Shown: positions 1-9,328 of the stretch, piece after piece | Layout: each line of letters starts with the position of its first letter | Position numbering within the stretch: the first letter of the stretch is position 1 | Position numbers and translations under genes: made by a program | Source: Mariniphaga sp. | GTDB taxonomy: Bacteria > Bacteroidota > Bacteroidia > Bacteroidales > Prolixibacteraceae | Length of the DNA: 52,236 bases | NCBI GenBank assembly: GCA_025355585.1 | Contig: JANXZJ010000070.1 | Coordinates: 1 to 52,236 of the forward strand | Direction: 5' to 3' | Notes under the pieces: model-generated | The model's input: only the letters and a program-made list of their open reading frames with translations | Told to the model about the DNA's origin: nothing | Database searches by the model: none

Positions 1-37
1 TAAAAATGAGGTTTTAATCTCACTTTATTAAAACTAA

Positions 38-83
38 GTGGTATCCTTTTCGACTGAAATGTGGTATACTTTTCGATTGAAAT
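38..83. repeat. 23-bp direct repeat, two adjacent copies
   Basis: Copies lie at 38-60 and 61-83 and differ at only two positions. The shared start is GTGGTATNCTTTTCGA and each copy ends TGAAAT. The stretch just upstream (about 20-37) may be a decayed further copy. It is intergenic and does not form a strong hairpin. It resembles the other short tandem repeats of this window in unit size but not in sequence. Confidence 0.8.
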
Positions 84-263
84 ATACATAATTAAGAGAC
101 ACTAGTGAAAATATATTAAAAAATAACTCCTTTTCCTGAAATATTTTACTGAATAGAAAATTGTTAAATCGCAACAACCAAGCAAAAATTCATTTCTTTA
201 TATTTTTTTACTCGTCGGAAAATATTATTTTACGCAGCTCGAACAATTCTTTGATTTTTCAAC

Positions 264-271
264 TACTTTTG
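264..271 (+). promoter_or_regulatory. Possible -7 promoter element for the OmpA-type gene
   Basis: TACTTTTG matches the Bacteroidota -7 consensus TAnnTTTG and lies 64 bases before the start codon at 335. No clear TTTG -33 element sits 19-21 bases upstream, so support is only partial. Confidence 0.4.
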
Positions 272-334
272 TTAAATAATATAAACTTTTCCTGAATACA
301 AATGTTTAACCTTTGGAGCTGACGACTTAATAAG

Positions 335-1504
335 ATGAAAAAACTAATTATAAATCTAATGACCATTTTCTTCTGTTACACGTTTGTTGTTGCACAGGAA
401 AAAAAGCGTCCGGAACCATACAAAAACTGGGAAATTGGAGTTAGCGCCGGGGTAGCAAGCTTCACTGGAGAGTACAATATGTTCAAAAATGCACGTTTTA
501 ATCATTTCAACCACTGGAAAAGTGAATTGAATCTTGGATTTGGGGCTTCTGCAAAAAAGAATTTCTCGCAAGTCTTTGGTTTAGAAGCGATGTGGAATTA
601 TTCAAATCTGACAGGCTCCTGGAAATACGATTCAAGACCTATAGCTGATTTCAAAACTGAGGTAAATGAATATAGTCTAAATTCAGTATGGAATATCACA
701 AACCTCCTTTCCAAAAATAAATTCGATCGAAAAATTTACTGGTATGCAAAAATTGGAATTGGTGCTTCCCACTTGTGGAAGAAGGCCGGGGTGAATTCAT
801 TGAATGATGAACACTGGAAACTTCCGACTATTCCAATGGGAACAGGGCTTTCAGTTCGGATAAGTGATCAGATACAGATTAATCTGGGAACACAGTGGAG
901 TTGGGTAAATACTGATCGTCTCGATGGACGCAGAACAGACATGACTTCTGGAAATATTAAGCCAGGTAATACAGAATCTGATATTTTCGGAACTAAATTA
1001 TATACGCATATCGGATTCGCCTATGCATTTGGAAAAAAGAAGAAGAAAAAGCAGGAACCAATTGTCGAAGTTGCAAAACCTGAGCCAGAGCCAAAGCCAG
1101 AGCCAAAACAACAAATTCAGCAGGCTCACACGAATAACTCAAAACTGACCGTTATCGGGAATGCTTACAATGTTTATTTCGGTTTCAATAAATGGGATCT
1201 GGATAAACAGGGGTTATCAAATCTCGAAAGATTGGCTGAAGATATGATTGAAAATCCATCAGTTGATGTTGAAATCAGATCATATGCAGATTCCAGGGGA
1301 CCCGCCAGTTACAACATGAAATTATCAGAGAAACGTGGAAAATCGGTTATCGACTTTCTTGTTAGTAAAGGGATTAGCGCTTCGCGTGTGAATGCTGCAG
1401 CATTTGGCGAAAGTCGGCTGGTAAATAAATGTGCAGATGGGGTTACCTGCTCAGGCACAGAACATGCATTTAACCGCAGAACTGAAACCATCGTTATTGA
1501 ATAA
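335..1504 (+). CDS. OmpA family outer-membrane beta-barrel protein
   Basis: This is an outer-membrane protein that should span the outer membrane and bind peptidoglycan. Residues 1-20 form a signal peptide ending near VVAQ. Residues about 30-235 have alternating beta strands typical of an eight-stranded porin-like barrel. A Lys/Glu/Pro-rich linker follows at about 236-262 (repeats of PEPKPEP). Residues about 275-389 are an OmpA C-terminal domain with the motif YADSRGPASYNMKLSEKRG, whose Asp and Arg are the usual diaminopimelate-binding residues. The ATG at 335 gives a good signal peptide. It is a single-gene unit, with a terminator at 1559-1587. The barrel family could not be named more precisely. 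Confidence 0.88.
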   Translation: MKKLIINLMTIFFCYTFVVAQEKKRPEPYKNWEIGVSAGVASFTGEYNMFKNARFNHFNHWKSELNLGFGASAKKNFSQVFGLEAMWNYSNLTGSWKYDSRPIADFKTEVNEYSLNSVWNITNLLSKNKFDRKIYWYAKIGIGASHLWKKAGVNSLNDEHWKLPTIPMGTGLSVRISDQIQINLGTQWSWVNTDRLDGRRTDMTSGNIKPGNTESDIFGTKLYTHIGFAYAFGKKKKKKQEPIVEVAKPEPEPKPEPKQQIQQAHTNNSKLTVIGNAYNVYFGFNKWDLDKQGLSNLERLAEDMIENPSVDVEIRSYADSRGPASYNMKLSEKRGKSVIDFLVSKGISASRVNAAAFGESRLVNKCADGVTCSGTEHAFNRRTETIVIE

Positions 1505-1558
1505 TTAAAATCCATTCATTGGCTGACAATAGTCGGTGAAAATGGTTGCAAAAACGGG

Positions 1559-1587
1559 GAGGGTTATCACTTAGATGACCCTCTTTT
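1559..1587 (+). terminator. Intrinsic terminator after the OmpA-type gene
   Basis: GAGGGTTATC (1559-1568) pairs with GATGACCCTC (1574-1583), with one G-T wobble, around the loop ACTTA; TTTT follows. It lies 55 bases after the stop codon. Confidence 0.8.
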
Positions 1588-1685
1588 ATATGTTCAGTTT
1601 AAGCAAAAGAACAGCTACTTAATGTCAAAACAGTGGAGTTTCAAAAATCGGCTGTAATAAAACTTAAAACACTTACAGGGATCTT

Positions 1686-4310
1686 CTATTCCTCTTTTCT
1701 GATAAATGATTTGAAACTAAACGGGTAAGGGATTCCATACATCGCTTTATATTCTTTTGCAAAATACTCATATTCAATAAATGATTGATTATGGTTCTTT
1801 TGTTTGATCAGGGATTCAATCTTTAATTTAAAAGCTTCTTCATTCAATGGATCAGACATTAAAATCAAATTCGCAATACGACAGATCGCTTCGGGGTTTT
1901 TATCTTTTTCAAACGAGTCAGCAAGCATAAAGAGATAATCGAGTAATGAACTCAGAAACTGACTTTTGAATGAATCGAGCCATGGTGTTCTTTCGTCAGC
2001 AACAAATGCACCCTGAGAAAGTATAAGAACTATTCGCTCAAATTCCTCATGGGTGACCGGTTGAAAATCGCCCTTCATCTTTTTGACCAAAAAATGATAA
2101 TCACAAAAAATTTCAGAACTTAACCTTATTGTCCAACTTCCTTCATTATGAACTATTTGAATGCCTTTTAAACCACTGAGCAGATCCCTTAATTTCTTAA
2201 TATTTACATTTCTGTTATTTTTAGCACTTTGCGGAGAGTGGTACATCCAGTGAATTCCGTTTAACTTTTCATTGCTAATGCCATTTTCATTCGTGCCTAA
2301 CAGGAAAACCGACAAAAAGAGATGTTTTAACTTTGATGATAAAAGATGACTAATTTCCCCTCCTTCAGCATCATAAATATGAAATTCTCCAAATAGGTAA
2401 ATGGCATTCTTCCGGGGTAATACTACATGGTTCTTGTTAAAATTTTCCGTTCTGGAAGGGGCTTTATCACTTACCAGCGAATTCATTTTTTGTTCATCCT
2501 CCAAATCTTCTTCAGCTCTGTGAAGTTTTTTCAATAGCAGGTATAGCAGGTAAACCATTATAAAAGAAAGCACCGCGACCATCCAGTAAACGGGGTTCGT
2601 CCAACTTCCGGGAGTTGATAAAATTGTCCTGGACCTAAACGACATCAAAGATCGATTTACAGGTGGATAAGTAAGTGAAAAAATCTTATAATTTGCTGAG
2701 TCTCTCCCTGCCTGTGTTTTTATCACTGCATAAAATTCCTGCGTCTTTCTGAAAAAGAACAAGGAAGCTTTTGATCGTTCTTCATCAAAATAGAAGTGGA
2801 TGGTATCGCTCACGACAGAGTATCCGGCATTATCAAGCGAAATTCGATACAGTTTCAGATAGGTGCCATTCAGAAATGGAGGAAACCCAAGTACATAAAG
2901 TGCAGGATGTTGTTCAGGAACAGTAGTCGAACCCATTGGGATAAAGTTTTCCGAAACATTGTCCATTTGCCACTTTTTTCTGAGAACCGAATCTTTGAGA
3001 TTCAACTGATAGAGATCATACAGACATTGAGGACCAAGCTCCTGCTGTCCAGACGCATTGCCGTAGCCACCAAAGATAAGATATTCGCCGGGATTGCGTG
3101 TTTCGGTTACTGAAGCGTACGAGCGGGGTTCTAATTTGTCTCCTTTAAGCAAGACCTGATCCCAACTCTTCTCCAGAAAACTATAACGCATCAACAGATC
3201 ATAATACCTGTAGCTGCGATAACCTCCTATTGAAAAGGCCGAACCCGACTGTTCATTCATGAAAAATGTTGAATTGATATATTGGGCAGATTCGTTATTT
3301 GGAAGCGCCTTTTCCCATTCATTCTTCCCTTCATCATAAACATTTACCTGCTTAGGAAGAGAGCCCATGCAATATATTTTTTTTTCCGATAAGGAATAAA
3401 AATAGGATTCTGATTTTAAACCCGAAGGCTTGACATTATTTACAATTTGCTCGGTTCTTTCGGATGTAACAATATCATAGGAAACAATTTTGTGTCTGCC
3501 AACAAAGATAATCCGGTTTTGAAGCGTATCGAAAGTCACACCGGACGAAACATCCAATCGCATTTCATCCTTTTTAGTCCAGAAAAAGTGGTTATTTATG
3601 AGCCAGGTAGGATTGGCTATATGTGCCGTAAAATTCCCTTCAAGATCGGTGGCCTCTTCCCCATCAGACTCATTTAACAACCAATTGTGGCGCGACTTTC
3701 CCCGATAATCAGTAATCCTGATATTGCGAATTGCCATTTGGGGAACATCAGTTGTTGGAAAATAGTTTGATTGGTTGGCACCAAAACAGAAATTTAACCG
3801 ACGAATACCGGTCAGATCAACCTTATCATCTGAATAAATAATATCGCCTAAATTTAATTCAACGATTCCAGTCAATAAATCAAACGACAGATTCAGATGG
3901 AGCCAGTTGTTCCTGACCAAATCCTTCTCTGCCAATGCGACATTTATCAAAGTTGGACGCCCGTTTACAACCAGTTTCAAAATTGCCAATGTGCTACTTT
4001 TGGGAATATAAACCAGATCGATATTGTGATGCTGCTTGTCGAAGATCCTGAATACATAACCAAATTGTTCCCGATTCCAAATCGCAAAATCGAACTCAAG
4101 ACTAAATTTATTGCGCACAGTGATTGGAGAATCCGGAGTAAGATTCAATGAGGTCCTCTGCTCCTTTGGTTGAGGTGCTGCCGTAAAAAGAAGTCCTGTA
4201 TGGTACAGATTCTGAGAAGATATTTTATTCGTCAATAACATCAGAAAAACCAGTCCCAAAAATATCCACGACCGATTATTCATACTCGACCCAATTAATT
4301 GTTTATACAT
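1686..4310 (-). CDS. Membrane-tethered regulator: periplasmic LamG/Kelch-like sensor with SARP-like DNA-binding output
   Basis: This 874-residue protein appears to be a one-component regulator that senses outside the cytoplasm and binds DNA inside. Residues about 10-33 are a signal or membrane segment. Residues 40-230 look like a concanavalin/LamG-type beta sandwich. Residues about 250-560 contain Kelch-like propeller blades (for example YLIFGGYGNASG). A single transmembrane helix lies at about 574-595 (MVAVLSFIMVYLLYLLLKKL). After a charged linker, residues about 635-735 resemble an OmpR/SARP winged helix (starting IYLFGEFHIYD). Residues about 745-865 resemble the bacterial transcriptional activator (BTAD) helical repeat, including MSDPLNEEAFKLKIESLI. 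It lies just downstream of the GH130 enzyme, so control of the susC operon is likely. ATG at 4283 is an alternative start. Domain assignments come from motif reading only. Confidence 0.72.
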   Translation of the reverse strand: MYKQLIGSSMNNRSWIFLGLVFLMLLTNKISSQNLYHTGLLFTAAPQPKEQRTSLNLTPDSPITVRNKFSLEFDFAIWNREQFGYVFRIFDKQHHNIDLVYIPKSSTLAILKLVVNGRPTLINVALAEKDLVRNNWLHLNLSFDLLTGIVELNLGDIIYSDDKVDLTGIRRLNFCFGANQSNYFPTTDVPQMAIRNIRITDYRGKSRHNWLLNESDGEEATDLEGNFTAHIANPTWLINNHFFWTKKDEMRLDVSSGVTFDTLQNRIIFVGRHKIVSYDIVTSERTEQIVNNVKPSGLKSESYFYSLSEKKIYCMGSLPKQVNVYDEGKNEWEKALPNNESAQYINSTFFMNEQSGSAFSIGGYRSYRYYDLLMRYSFLEKSWDQVLLKGDKLEPRSYASVTETRNPGEYLIFGGYGNASGQQELGPQCLYDLYQLNLKDSVLRKKWQMDNVSENFIPMGSTTVPEQHPALYVLGFPPFLNGTYLKLYRISLDNAGYSVVSDTIHFYFDEERSKASLFFFRKTQEFYAVIKTQAGRDSANYKIFSLTYPPVNRSLMSFRSRTILSTPGSWTNPVYWMVAVLSFIMVYLLYLLLKKLHRAEEDLEDEQKMNSLVSDKAPSRTENFNKNHVVLPRKNAIYLFGEFHIYDAEGGEISHLLSSKLKHLFLSVFLLGTNENGISNEKLNGIHWMYHSPQSAKNNRNVNIKKLRDLLSGLKGIQIVHNEGSWTIRLSSEIFCDYHFLVKKMKGDFQPVTHEEFERIVLILSQGAFVADERTPWLDSFKSQFLSSLLDYLFMLADSFEKDKNPEAICRIANLILMSDPLNEEAFKLKIESLIKQKNHNQSFIEYEYFAKEYKAMYGIPYPFSFKSFIRKEE

Positions 4311-4324
4311 TTTTGATTATGGAT

Positions 4325-4380
4325 CTAAAATAGAAATTAATCTTGAATTAATCGCCTATTAACCCCCGTTAACCGATTAA
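4325..4380 (-). promoter_or_regulatory. Possible promoter and phased TTAA boxes upstream of the regulator gene
   Basis: On the minus strand TATTTTAG (4325-4332) is close to TAnnTTTG. Further upstream TTAA cores occur at 4337, 4348, 4359, 4369 and 4377, at spacings of 11, 11, 10 and 8 bases. Two are in the CGATTAA/TTAATCG context also found before susC. Binding by any regulator is inference. Confidence 0.35.
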
Positions 4381-4511
4381 AACGTATTAGACACATCAAT
4401 AGTTTCGATTTTTTAATTTCTTTTAAAAATCAGTACTCTGAAATCATAAAAAGGAGTATCCGCGTTTTCAATTTGTAGCTGATTTAAGAGTACGGTATTT
4501 AGCTAAAAGGC

Positions 4512-5711
4512 TTAATATGCGATATAGGGATACTGTTTTTCTAAAATTTTTAGATTTTTAAGAATCAGTTCATCGCGTTGTGCGGCACACAATTGAGTAT
4601 ATCCCGGATCTTCTGGTGTATTACACACAAAATCAACCAATTTATCAAGCGTAGTAGTGGCAACATGCATCCGGGTATCTGAAGATGCATAATAAATAAA
4701 TACGGTACCATCGTTATCCAAAATCCATCCGTTGCAGAAGACAACATTCGATACATCGCCCATTCTTTCCTCCCCCAGCGGTTCAATAAAATGTCCTCCG
4801 GGACGCTTGACCACCCGCCAGGGCTCTTTAAGATCAGTCATGAATAAATACAATACATAACGTAAACCGGCAGCAGTTCGCCTGACGCCATGCGCCAGAT
4901 GCAACCAACCTTTTGAGGTTTTTAAAGGTGCCGGCCCTTGTCCGTTTTTCACTTCTTTGATTGTGTGATACTCTCTAGGGTCTACCATAATTTCGTTTTC
5001 AATCGCAGCATGTACCATTGAATCGCAAAAACCTGCACAGATACCGCTATCGCCCGTATCAATAAAACTCTTTTGAGGGCGCGTATAAATCATATACTTT
5101 CCATCAACAAACTCCGGGTGAAGCACGCAATTCCTTTGCTGCAATGCATTAGATTTCAAGTCGCCTAAACGTTCCCAATCAATCAGATTTTTTGTGCGGG
5201 CAATTCCACAACTTGCCAATGCAGCCGATGAATCTTCAAGATTGCTTTTGTCTTTTCGCTCAGCGCAAAACAAACCGTATATCCATCCATCTTCATGTTG
5301 TGTTAACCTGATGTCATAAACATTTTTCTCAGGATCATCATTGACTGGCATTACGATTGGCCTGTTCCAAAATTTCCACTTATCGATACCATTGGGACTT
5401 TCGGCCACCGCGAAAAAAGATTTCACGTCAAAACCTTCCACCCGGGCAATCATCAGGTACCTTCCATTCAATTTTACAGCCCCGGCATTGAAAGTTGTAT
5501 TAATGCCTAAGCGAATCATCAGGCTTGGATTCGTTTCGTAATTTAAATCATATTGCCAAAAAACAGGGGCATGATCGCGAGTCAGAACGGGAAATTCGTA
5601 ACGGTCATAAATACCATTGCCATTCACCTGCACTTTGTTTGACCTGTTAACCAAGGCATTGTAATCAAAGAATAATTTAAGAAGCTTATTGTCAAATATT
5701 TGTTTTTCCAT
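4512..5711 (-). CDS. GH130 family 4-O-beta-D-mannosyl-D-glucose phosphorylase
   Basis: The predicted reaction is reversible phosphorolysis of beta-1,4-mannosyl-glucose to alpha-mannose 1-phosphate and glucose in the cytoplasm. The sequence carries GH130 landmarks in order: TRDHAPVFWQYDL, NTTFNAGAV, ARVEGFDVKSFFAVAESPNG, NVYDIRLTQHEDGWIYG, RNCVLHPEFVDGKY, GWLHLAHGVR and YYASSDTRMHVAT. Asp at about residue 133 (in VYDIRL) matches the proposed proton-relay Asp131 of the Bacteroides fragilis enzyme. The frame extends upstream to a TTG at 5768, but the ATG at 5711 gives the usual family N terminus (MEKQIFDNKLLKLF) and was preferred. It directly follows the symporter gene, a pairing known from mannan loci of Bacteroides. 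A related mannoside phosphorylase specificity cannot be excluded. Confidence 0.88.
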   Translation of the reverse strand: MEKQIFDNKLLKLFFDYNALVNRSNKVQVNGNGIYDRYEFPVLTRDHAPVFWQYDLNYETNPSLMIRLGINTTFNAGAVKLNGRYLMIARVEGFDVKSFFAVAESPNGIDKWKFWNRPIVMPVNDDPEKNVYDIRLTQHEDGWIYGLFCAERKDKSNLEDSSAALASCGIARTKNLIDWERLGDLKSNALQQRNCVLHPEFVDGKYMIYTRPQKSFIDTGDSGICAGFCDSMVHAAIENEIMVDPREYHTIKEVKNGQGPAPLKTSKGWLHLAHGVRRTAAGLRYVLYLFMTDLKEPWRVVKRPGGHFIEPLGEERMGDVSNVVFCNGWILDNDGTVFIYYASSDTRMHVATTTLDKLVDFVCNTPEDPGYTQLCAAQRDELILKNLKILEKQYPYIAY

Positions 5712-5774
5712 AACGCAAAATGAGTTTCCATCCAAAGGACGAATGCAATTACACGATACTTCTTTCAATCAGAT

Positions 5775-7595
5775 CTAATTCTCGAGTCTGTTGTACCAGT
5801 ATACCTTCAGCAAAACAGAGGTTATCACGAAAACAACCAGGGCAATGGTCATTGATCTGAATTCACGAATAACCAAGTAAATAGGCATAACGACCATTGA
5901 CATTTGCCACACAATGCCTACAACACAGTTCATCATATCGCGTTTAAAATCTGTATTTTTCTGAAAAGCCAGGTTTTCTGCCTTCACCTTTACATAAATA
6001 GGTCTCCAGAATCCCCATGGGCGAACATTCGAATAGAATCTCTTCAGAACCTCCTCATCATCAGGCGCTGTTAACAGACTTCCAGCAATTGAACCAATTG
6101 ATGAAATCAATAAAATAATTGGGAACGAGTTGAGTGCCGAAATATTAGGTAAGAAAAGAGGAATAAATAATGAAGCGACCAATCCGGTAAGCATACCCCA
6201 AAAATAACCATATCCGTTGAAACGCCACCAAATCCATTTTAAAACATTGGCGGCTGTATATCCGCCATATAAGGAGGAAACAATCCATTTGGTCATTGAA
6301 TCAATGGAATCGATAAAAAAACCAAAAATAATTCCAATCGTTACAACAACGAGCGATACAAGGTAGCTCATGTTGATATAGCGTTTGTTAGAAGCATTGG
6401 GATTGACGAATTTTTTGTATATATCGTTCACAATGTAGGCGGGCCCGGCATTCACATATGCGGCATAAGTTGACATAAAAGCAGCAATCAATCCAGCCAG
6501 CAATAATCCCAGTAAACCAGTAGGTATAAAATTACTGACAGCATAAGGTAAAACCATTTCGAAGTCGATGCCTGGTCCCATGGCGACCAGTTTTGGGCTG
6601 AAGTAGACAAGCACCAATACAGTAAAACCGGCAACCATAAAAAACCGGGGAATGAAAAGCACGAGTGAGGTAAAGCCAGTCATACGTGCAGCATCCCGCG
6701 GGCTTTTTGTTGAAAGTATCCGCTGCAAATCGTAGCTTGGGACAGGACCGGCTATACTTGCTAAAATACCTTTAAAGATCATAATCATGAAAATAATGGA
6801 GAAATACTCATAGCCATCAGCCTTAATTTTATTTGTTACAGTAGGAATGAGGTTACTCCAATCGAGGTTCAATTTCCATCCAAAAAACAAATCCTTCCAA
6901 CCTACTGGTATAACTGCATTTAATTGTTCTGCACTCACAAGGTTCATTGCAATAACCCCAACTATAAAGCAGGAAATTGTCATCACAAGGAATTGCATGA
7001 TCTCAGTTGCTACTACACTGTACATTCCTCCTTTTATCGCATAAATCGATGTAAATCCCATTATTAACAAAGCATATATATTCTCGGAAGAGATTACTTT
7101 AGATCCGATTTCAGTGGTTAGGTCCCAAGGGAAAAAAGAGGTTGCAAATTTCCCAATACCAGCAAAAGTGTATGCAATAAAACCTATTACGCTGATAATC
7201 GCAAACACCACAACAATGATATGTGACAGTCGACCTCCTTTATCTTCACCGAAGCGGGTCTTCAACCACTCAGCACCGGTCATGACATTCGAACGCCTCA
7301 GCCAGGTTGCAAGGAAAACCATCAGAAAAATCTGGTTCCAAATTGGCCACATCCAAGGCATCCAGGCCCCTTTGAGACCGTAAACAAAAAGAATAGAAAC
7401 AAACCACATTGTTCCGGTAATATCAAACATACCTGAAGCGTTAGAAATACCCAAAATATACCAGGGAATACTTCTTCCACCAAGAAAATATGAATCAAGA
7501 TTTTTATTGGCACGTTTTGATATCAGAAAGCCAATCAGTATTGTTAAAACCAGGTAACCGATTACTATACCAATATCTAAAGGTTGCAAATTCAT
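5775..7595 (-). CDS. Sodium:solute symporter (SSS/SLC5 family), probable mannoside uptake
   Basis: This 606-residue polytopic inner-membrane protein belongs to the sodium/solute symporter family. It has the typical start (IGYLVLTILIGFLISKRANK), the motif LDSYFLGGRSIPWYILGISNASGMF in the first helices, and about 13-15 hydrophobic segments. The family is known to couple sodium entry to sugar, amino-acid or vitamin uptake. Its place between SusD and the GH130 phosphorylase suggests that it carries a mannose-containing oligosaccharide or disaccharide into the cytoplasm. The ATG at 7595 is well placed. A hairpin at 7689-7720 separates it from susD, so its transcription may be attenuated relative to susCD. 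The substrate is inferred from context only. Confidence 0.85.
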   Translation of the reverse strand: MNLQPLDIGIVIGYLVLTILIGFLISKRANKNLDSYFLGGRSIPWYILGISNASGMFDITGTMWFVSILFVYGLKGAWMPWMWPIWNQIFLMVFLATWLRRSNVMTGAEWLKTRFGEDKGGRLSHIIVVVFAIISVIGFIAYTFAGIGKFATSFFPWDLTTEIGSKVISSENIYALLIMGFTSIYAIKGGMYSVVATEIMQFLVMTISCFIVGVIAMNLVSAEQLNAVIPVGWKDLFFGWKLNLDWSNLIPTVTNKIKADGYEYFSIIFMIMIFKGILASIAGPVPSYDLQRILSTKSPRDAARMTGFTSLVLFIPRFFMVAGFTVLVLVYFSPKLVAMGPGIDFEMVLPYAVSNFIPTGLLGLLLAGLIAAFMSTYAAYVNAGPAYIVNDIYKKFVNPNASNKRYINMSYLVSLVVVTIGIIFGFFIDSIDSMTKWIVSSLYGGYTAANVLKWIWWRFNGYGYFWGMLTGLVASLFIPLFLPNISALNSFPIILLISSIGSIAGSLLTAPDDEEVLKRFYSNVRPWGFWRPIYVKVKAENLAFQKNTDFKRDMMNCVVGIVWQMSMVVMPIYLVIREFRSMTIALVVFVITSVLLKVYWYNRLEN

Positions 7596-7688
7596 AATTC
7601 AGTTATTAGGTTTGTCACAAATACAATGTCAGGTTCTTGAGGCGAATACAGCAAATCCAATAAATTACTATACACTTAAAAACTAGAA

Positions 7689-7720
7689 AATACCCCCCTA
7701 CAATAAAGTAAAAGGGTATT
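7689..7720 (-). terminator. Hairpin between susD and the symporter, possible attenuator
   Basis: On the minus strand AATACCC pairs with GGGTATT across an 18-base loop and is followed by TTC and mixed sequence. It lies 27 bases beyond the susD stop. The stem is only 7 bp and the T-tract is short, so partial termination is more likely than a full stop. Confidence 0.4.
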
Positions 7721-7746
7721 CTCATATTGGTTGTCAAAAACTCAGC

Positions 7747-9309
7747 TTAGAAATTTGGGCCTGTAGTATCCCACCATAAGCGGGTGCTGATAAGGTCTGG
7801 TCCACCAAGTTTTGTAGTTGCATCAGCAACGCCAGGAGCATTACCAGTTCTTTCACCATTGGTAAAAGGCATCCTTTTAATCCATTGATCAGCTGGAATA
7901 ACACCCCAGTCCGGACTGCTGTCATTCTTGGCAACATGAGGGATTTTAGGATAACCCGTTCTTCTGAAATCAGTCCACGATTCAAGGGTATTGGTGAAAT
8001 TATTGATCCATTTCTGTGTCATTATTTTTTCAAGTTTCAACTCATTGCTGTCGCCTGCATTCCAGGCAACTGTGATTGTAGAAGATGCTGAAAAATTATT
8101 TCTTGCATCCTTTGGATCAACATAATTAAGTGGTTTGCTCGTTGCATCTGCCAGGTAGGCATCTACACCACCTGCGCCCCAATCGGCAAAGGATAGCTTG
8201 ACACCATCTTCATAATTGGTCTTTGCATCGCCTGCACCTGCCCAACCCCTAAGAGCTGCTTCAGCTTTAAGAAAACTTACTTCAGCAGCAGTTATTGATC
8301 TCCTGGTTTGTACAGTTTGAAAATCATTGGCTACCCTTGAATAAGGTACTCTATCGATTTTGGCATTATCATAAGCACCGTTACGGATTCCTAAGTAGGT
8401 ATATGACGAAAGTGAAGCGTCCTGGCTAAGATTTGGACCCTGGTAGTATTTTGAAATTCTTCCATCCTTTAATCCCATCAGGAAGGATTGCATTACCGCA
8501 CCCATTCGTGTATCGTCCCATTCAAAGCAAATTACGGCCATATACATCTTATTACCTAATAAGGAGATGTTAAAGTTATCTGCATTGGTGGTTATTAACC
8601 CTGCCGGATCGCTCATTGCTTTTTCGCCCTGAGTTTTTGCCAGTGCAGGGGCAATTTTTGTCAGACGCATAGCCAATCTCAATCTCAAGGAATTCACAAC
8701 TTTCATCCATTTTGTAATATCACCATTGTAACTTGGATCGAATTTAGTAAAACCGACGTAAGTTTTGTTCGCGGCAAAATCAGTCTGGATGGAATCTAAC
8801 TGTGCAAAAAAAGTATTGTACAAATCCGACTCTTTGTCATACATTATATTGTTGTCTGTTTTTCCATAATTGGAATAGATCACTGGTCCATGAATAGCAG
8901 TCAGTTTTGAGACAGCAAGTACCCTTATCAATTTTGCCCATGTTGCAAAAAGTGGTAAACCATTGTCTTTCGCCAATTGGATCACTTGTTTAGAAGGGGA
9001 CATTACAGAACCATAAATCCGGTCCCAATAGGCGTTCCACCGTATGTAGTAGGTCGTATTATTGACATTACCAACAAAAGGGGTCGGCGTATTCAAATAG
9101 CCCATCCACGAATCCTGACATAAATCTTCTTCAATCTGATGTCCATTAATATTGAAGAGTAATCCTGAGAACGGCGAACCCACCAGGTTAAAGTCCTGCT
9201 TAAGCATCTCATCAGAAATCTGATAAGGATTCTGGTTCTCAGATACAAATTTATCAGTACAGGATGCTAGTGCACCCAGAAATAGTAATACTATAATTAA
9301 TTTTTTCAT
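7747..9309 (-). CDS. SusD/RagB-like outer-membrane glycan-binding lipoprotein
   Basis: This surface lipoprotein should bind oligosaccharide and cap the SusC channel. It begins with a lipoprotein signal, KKLIIVLLFLGALASC, whose cysteine would be lipidated. A start three codons upstream at 9318 is also an ATG; the one at 9309 gives the more usual MKKL start. The mature part is helical and carries SusD-like features such as WDRIYGSVMSPSKQV near the N terminus and the C-terminal ending around LESWTDFRRTGYP, close to the SusD-like_2 subgroup. The gene begins about 20 bases after the susC stop, so the two are surely co-transcribed. The ligand is presumed to be a manno-oligosaccharide because of the neighbouring GH130 enzyme. 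Confidence 0.88.
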   Translation of the reverse strand: MKKLIIVLLFLGALASCTDKFVSENQNPYQISDEMLKQDFNLVGSPFSGLLFNINGHQIEEDLCQDSWMGYLNTPTPFVGNVNNTTYYIRWNAYWDRIYGSVMSPSKQVIQLAKDNGLPLFATWAKLIRVLAVSKLTAIHGPVIYSNYGKTDNNIMYDKESDLYNTFFAQLDSIQTDFAANKTYVGFTKFDPSYNGDITKWMKVVNSLRLRLAMRLTKIAPALAKTQGEKAMSDPAGLITTNADNFNISLLGNKMYMAVICFEWDDTRMGAVMQSFLMGLKDGRISKYYQGPNLSQDASLSSYTYLGIRNGAYDNAKIDRVPYSRVANDFQTVQTRRSITAAEVSFLKAEAALRGWAGAGDAKTNYEDGVKLSFADWGAGGVDAYLADATSKPLNYVDPKDARNNFSASSTITVAWNAGDSNELKLEKIMTQKWINNFTNTLESWTDFRRTGYPKIPHVAKNDSSPDWGVIPADQWIKRMPFTNGERTGNAPGVADATTKLGGPDLISTRLWWDTTGPNF

Positions 9310-9328
9310 ATCAAACATTTTTAAGATA

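Larger units (their letters stand above)
1..334. other. Intergenic region upstream of the OmpA-type gene
   Basis: No coding region was found in this A/T-rich stretch. It holds a two-copy 23-bp direct repeat at 38-83 and a possible promoter element at 264-271 for the gene starting at 335; both are listed separately. The remainder shows no hairpin or gene that I can support. Confidence 0.6.

Noticed and set aside
5712-5768. N-terminal extension of the GH130 protein from a TTG
   Set aside because: The extra 19 residues are not part of the family and the ATG at 5711 fits the known start.
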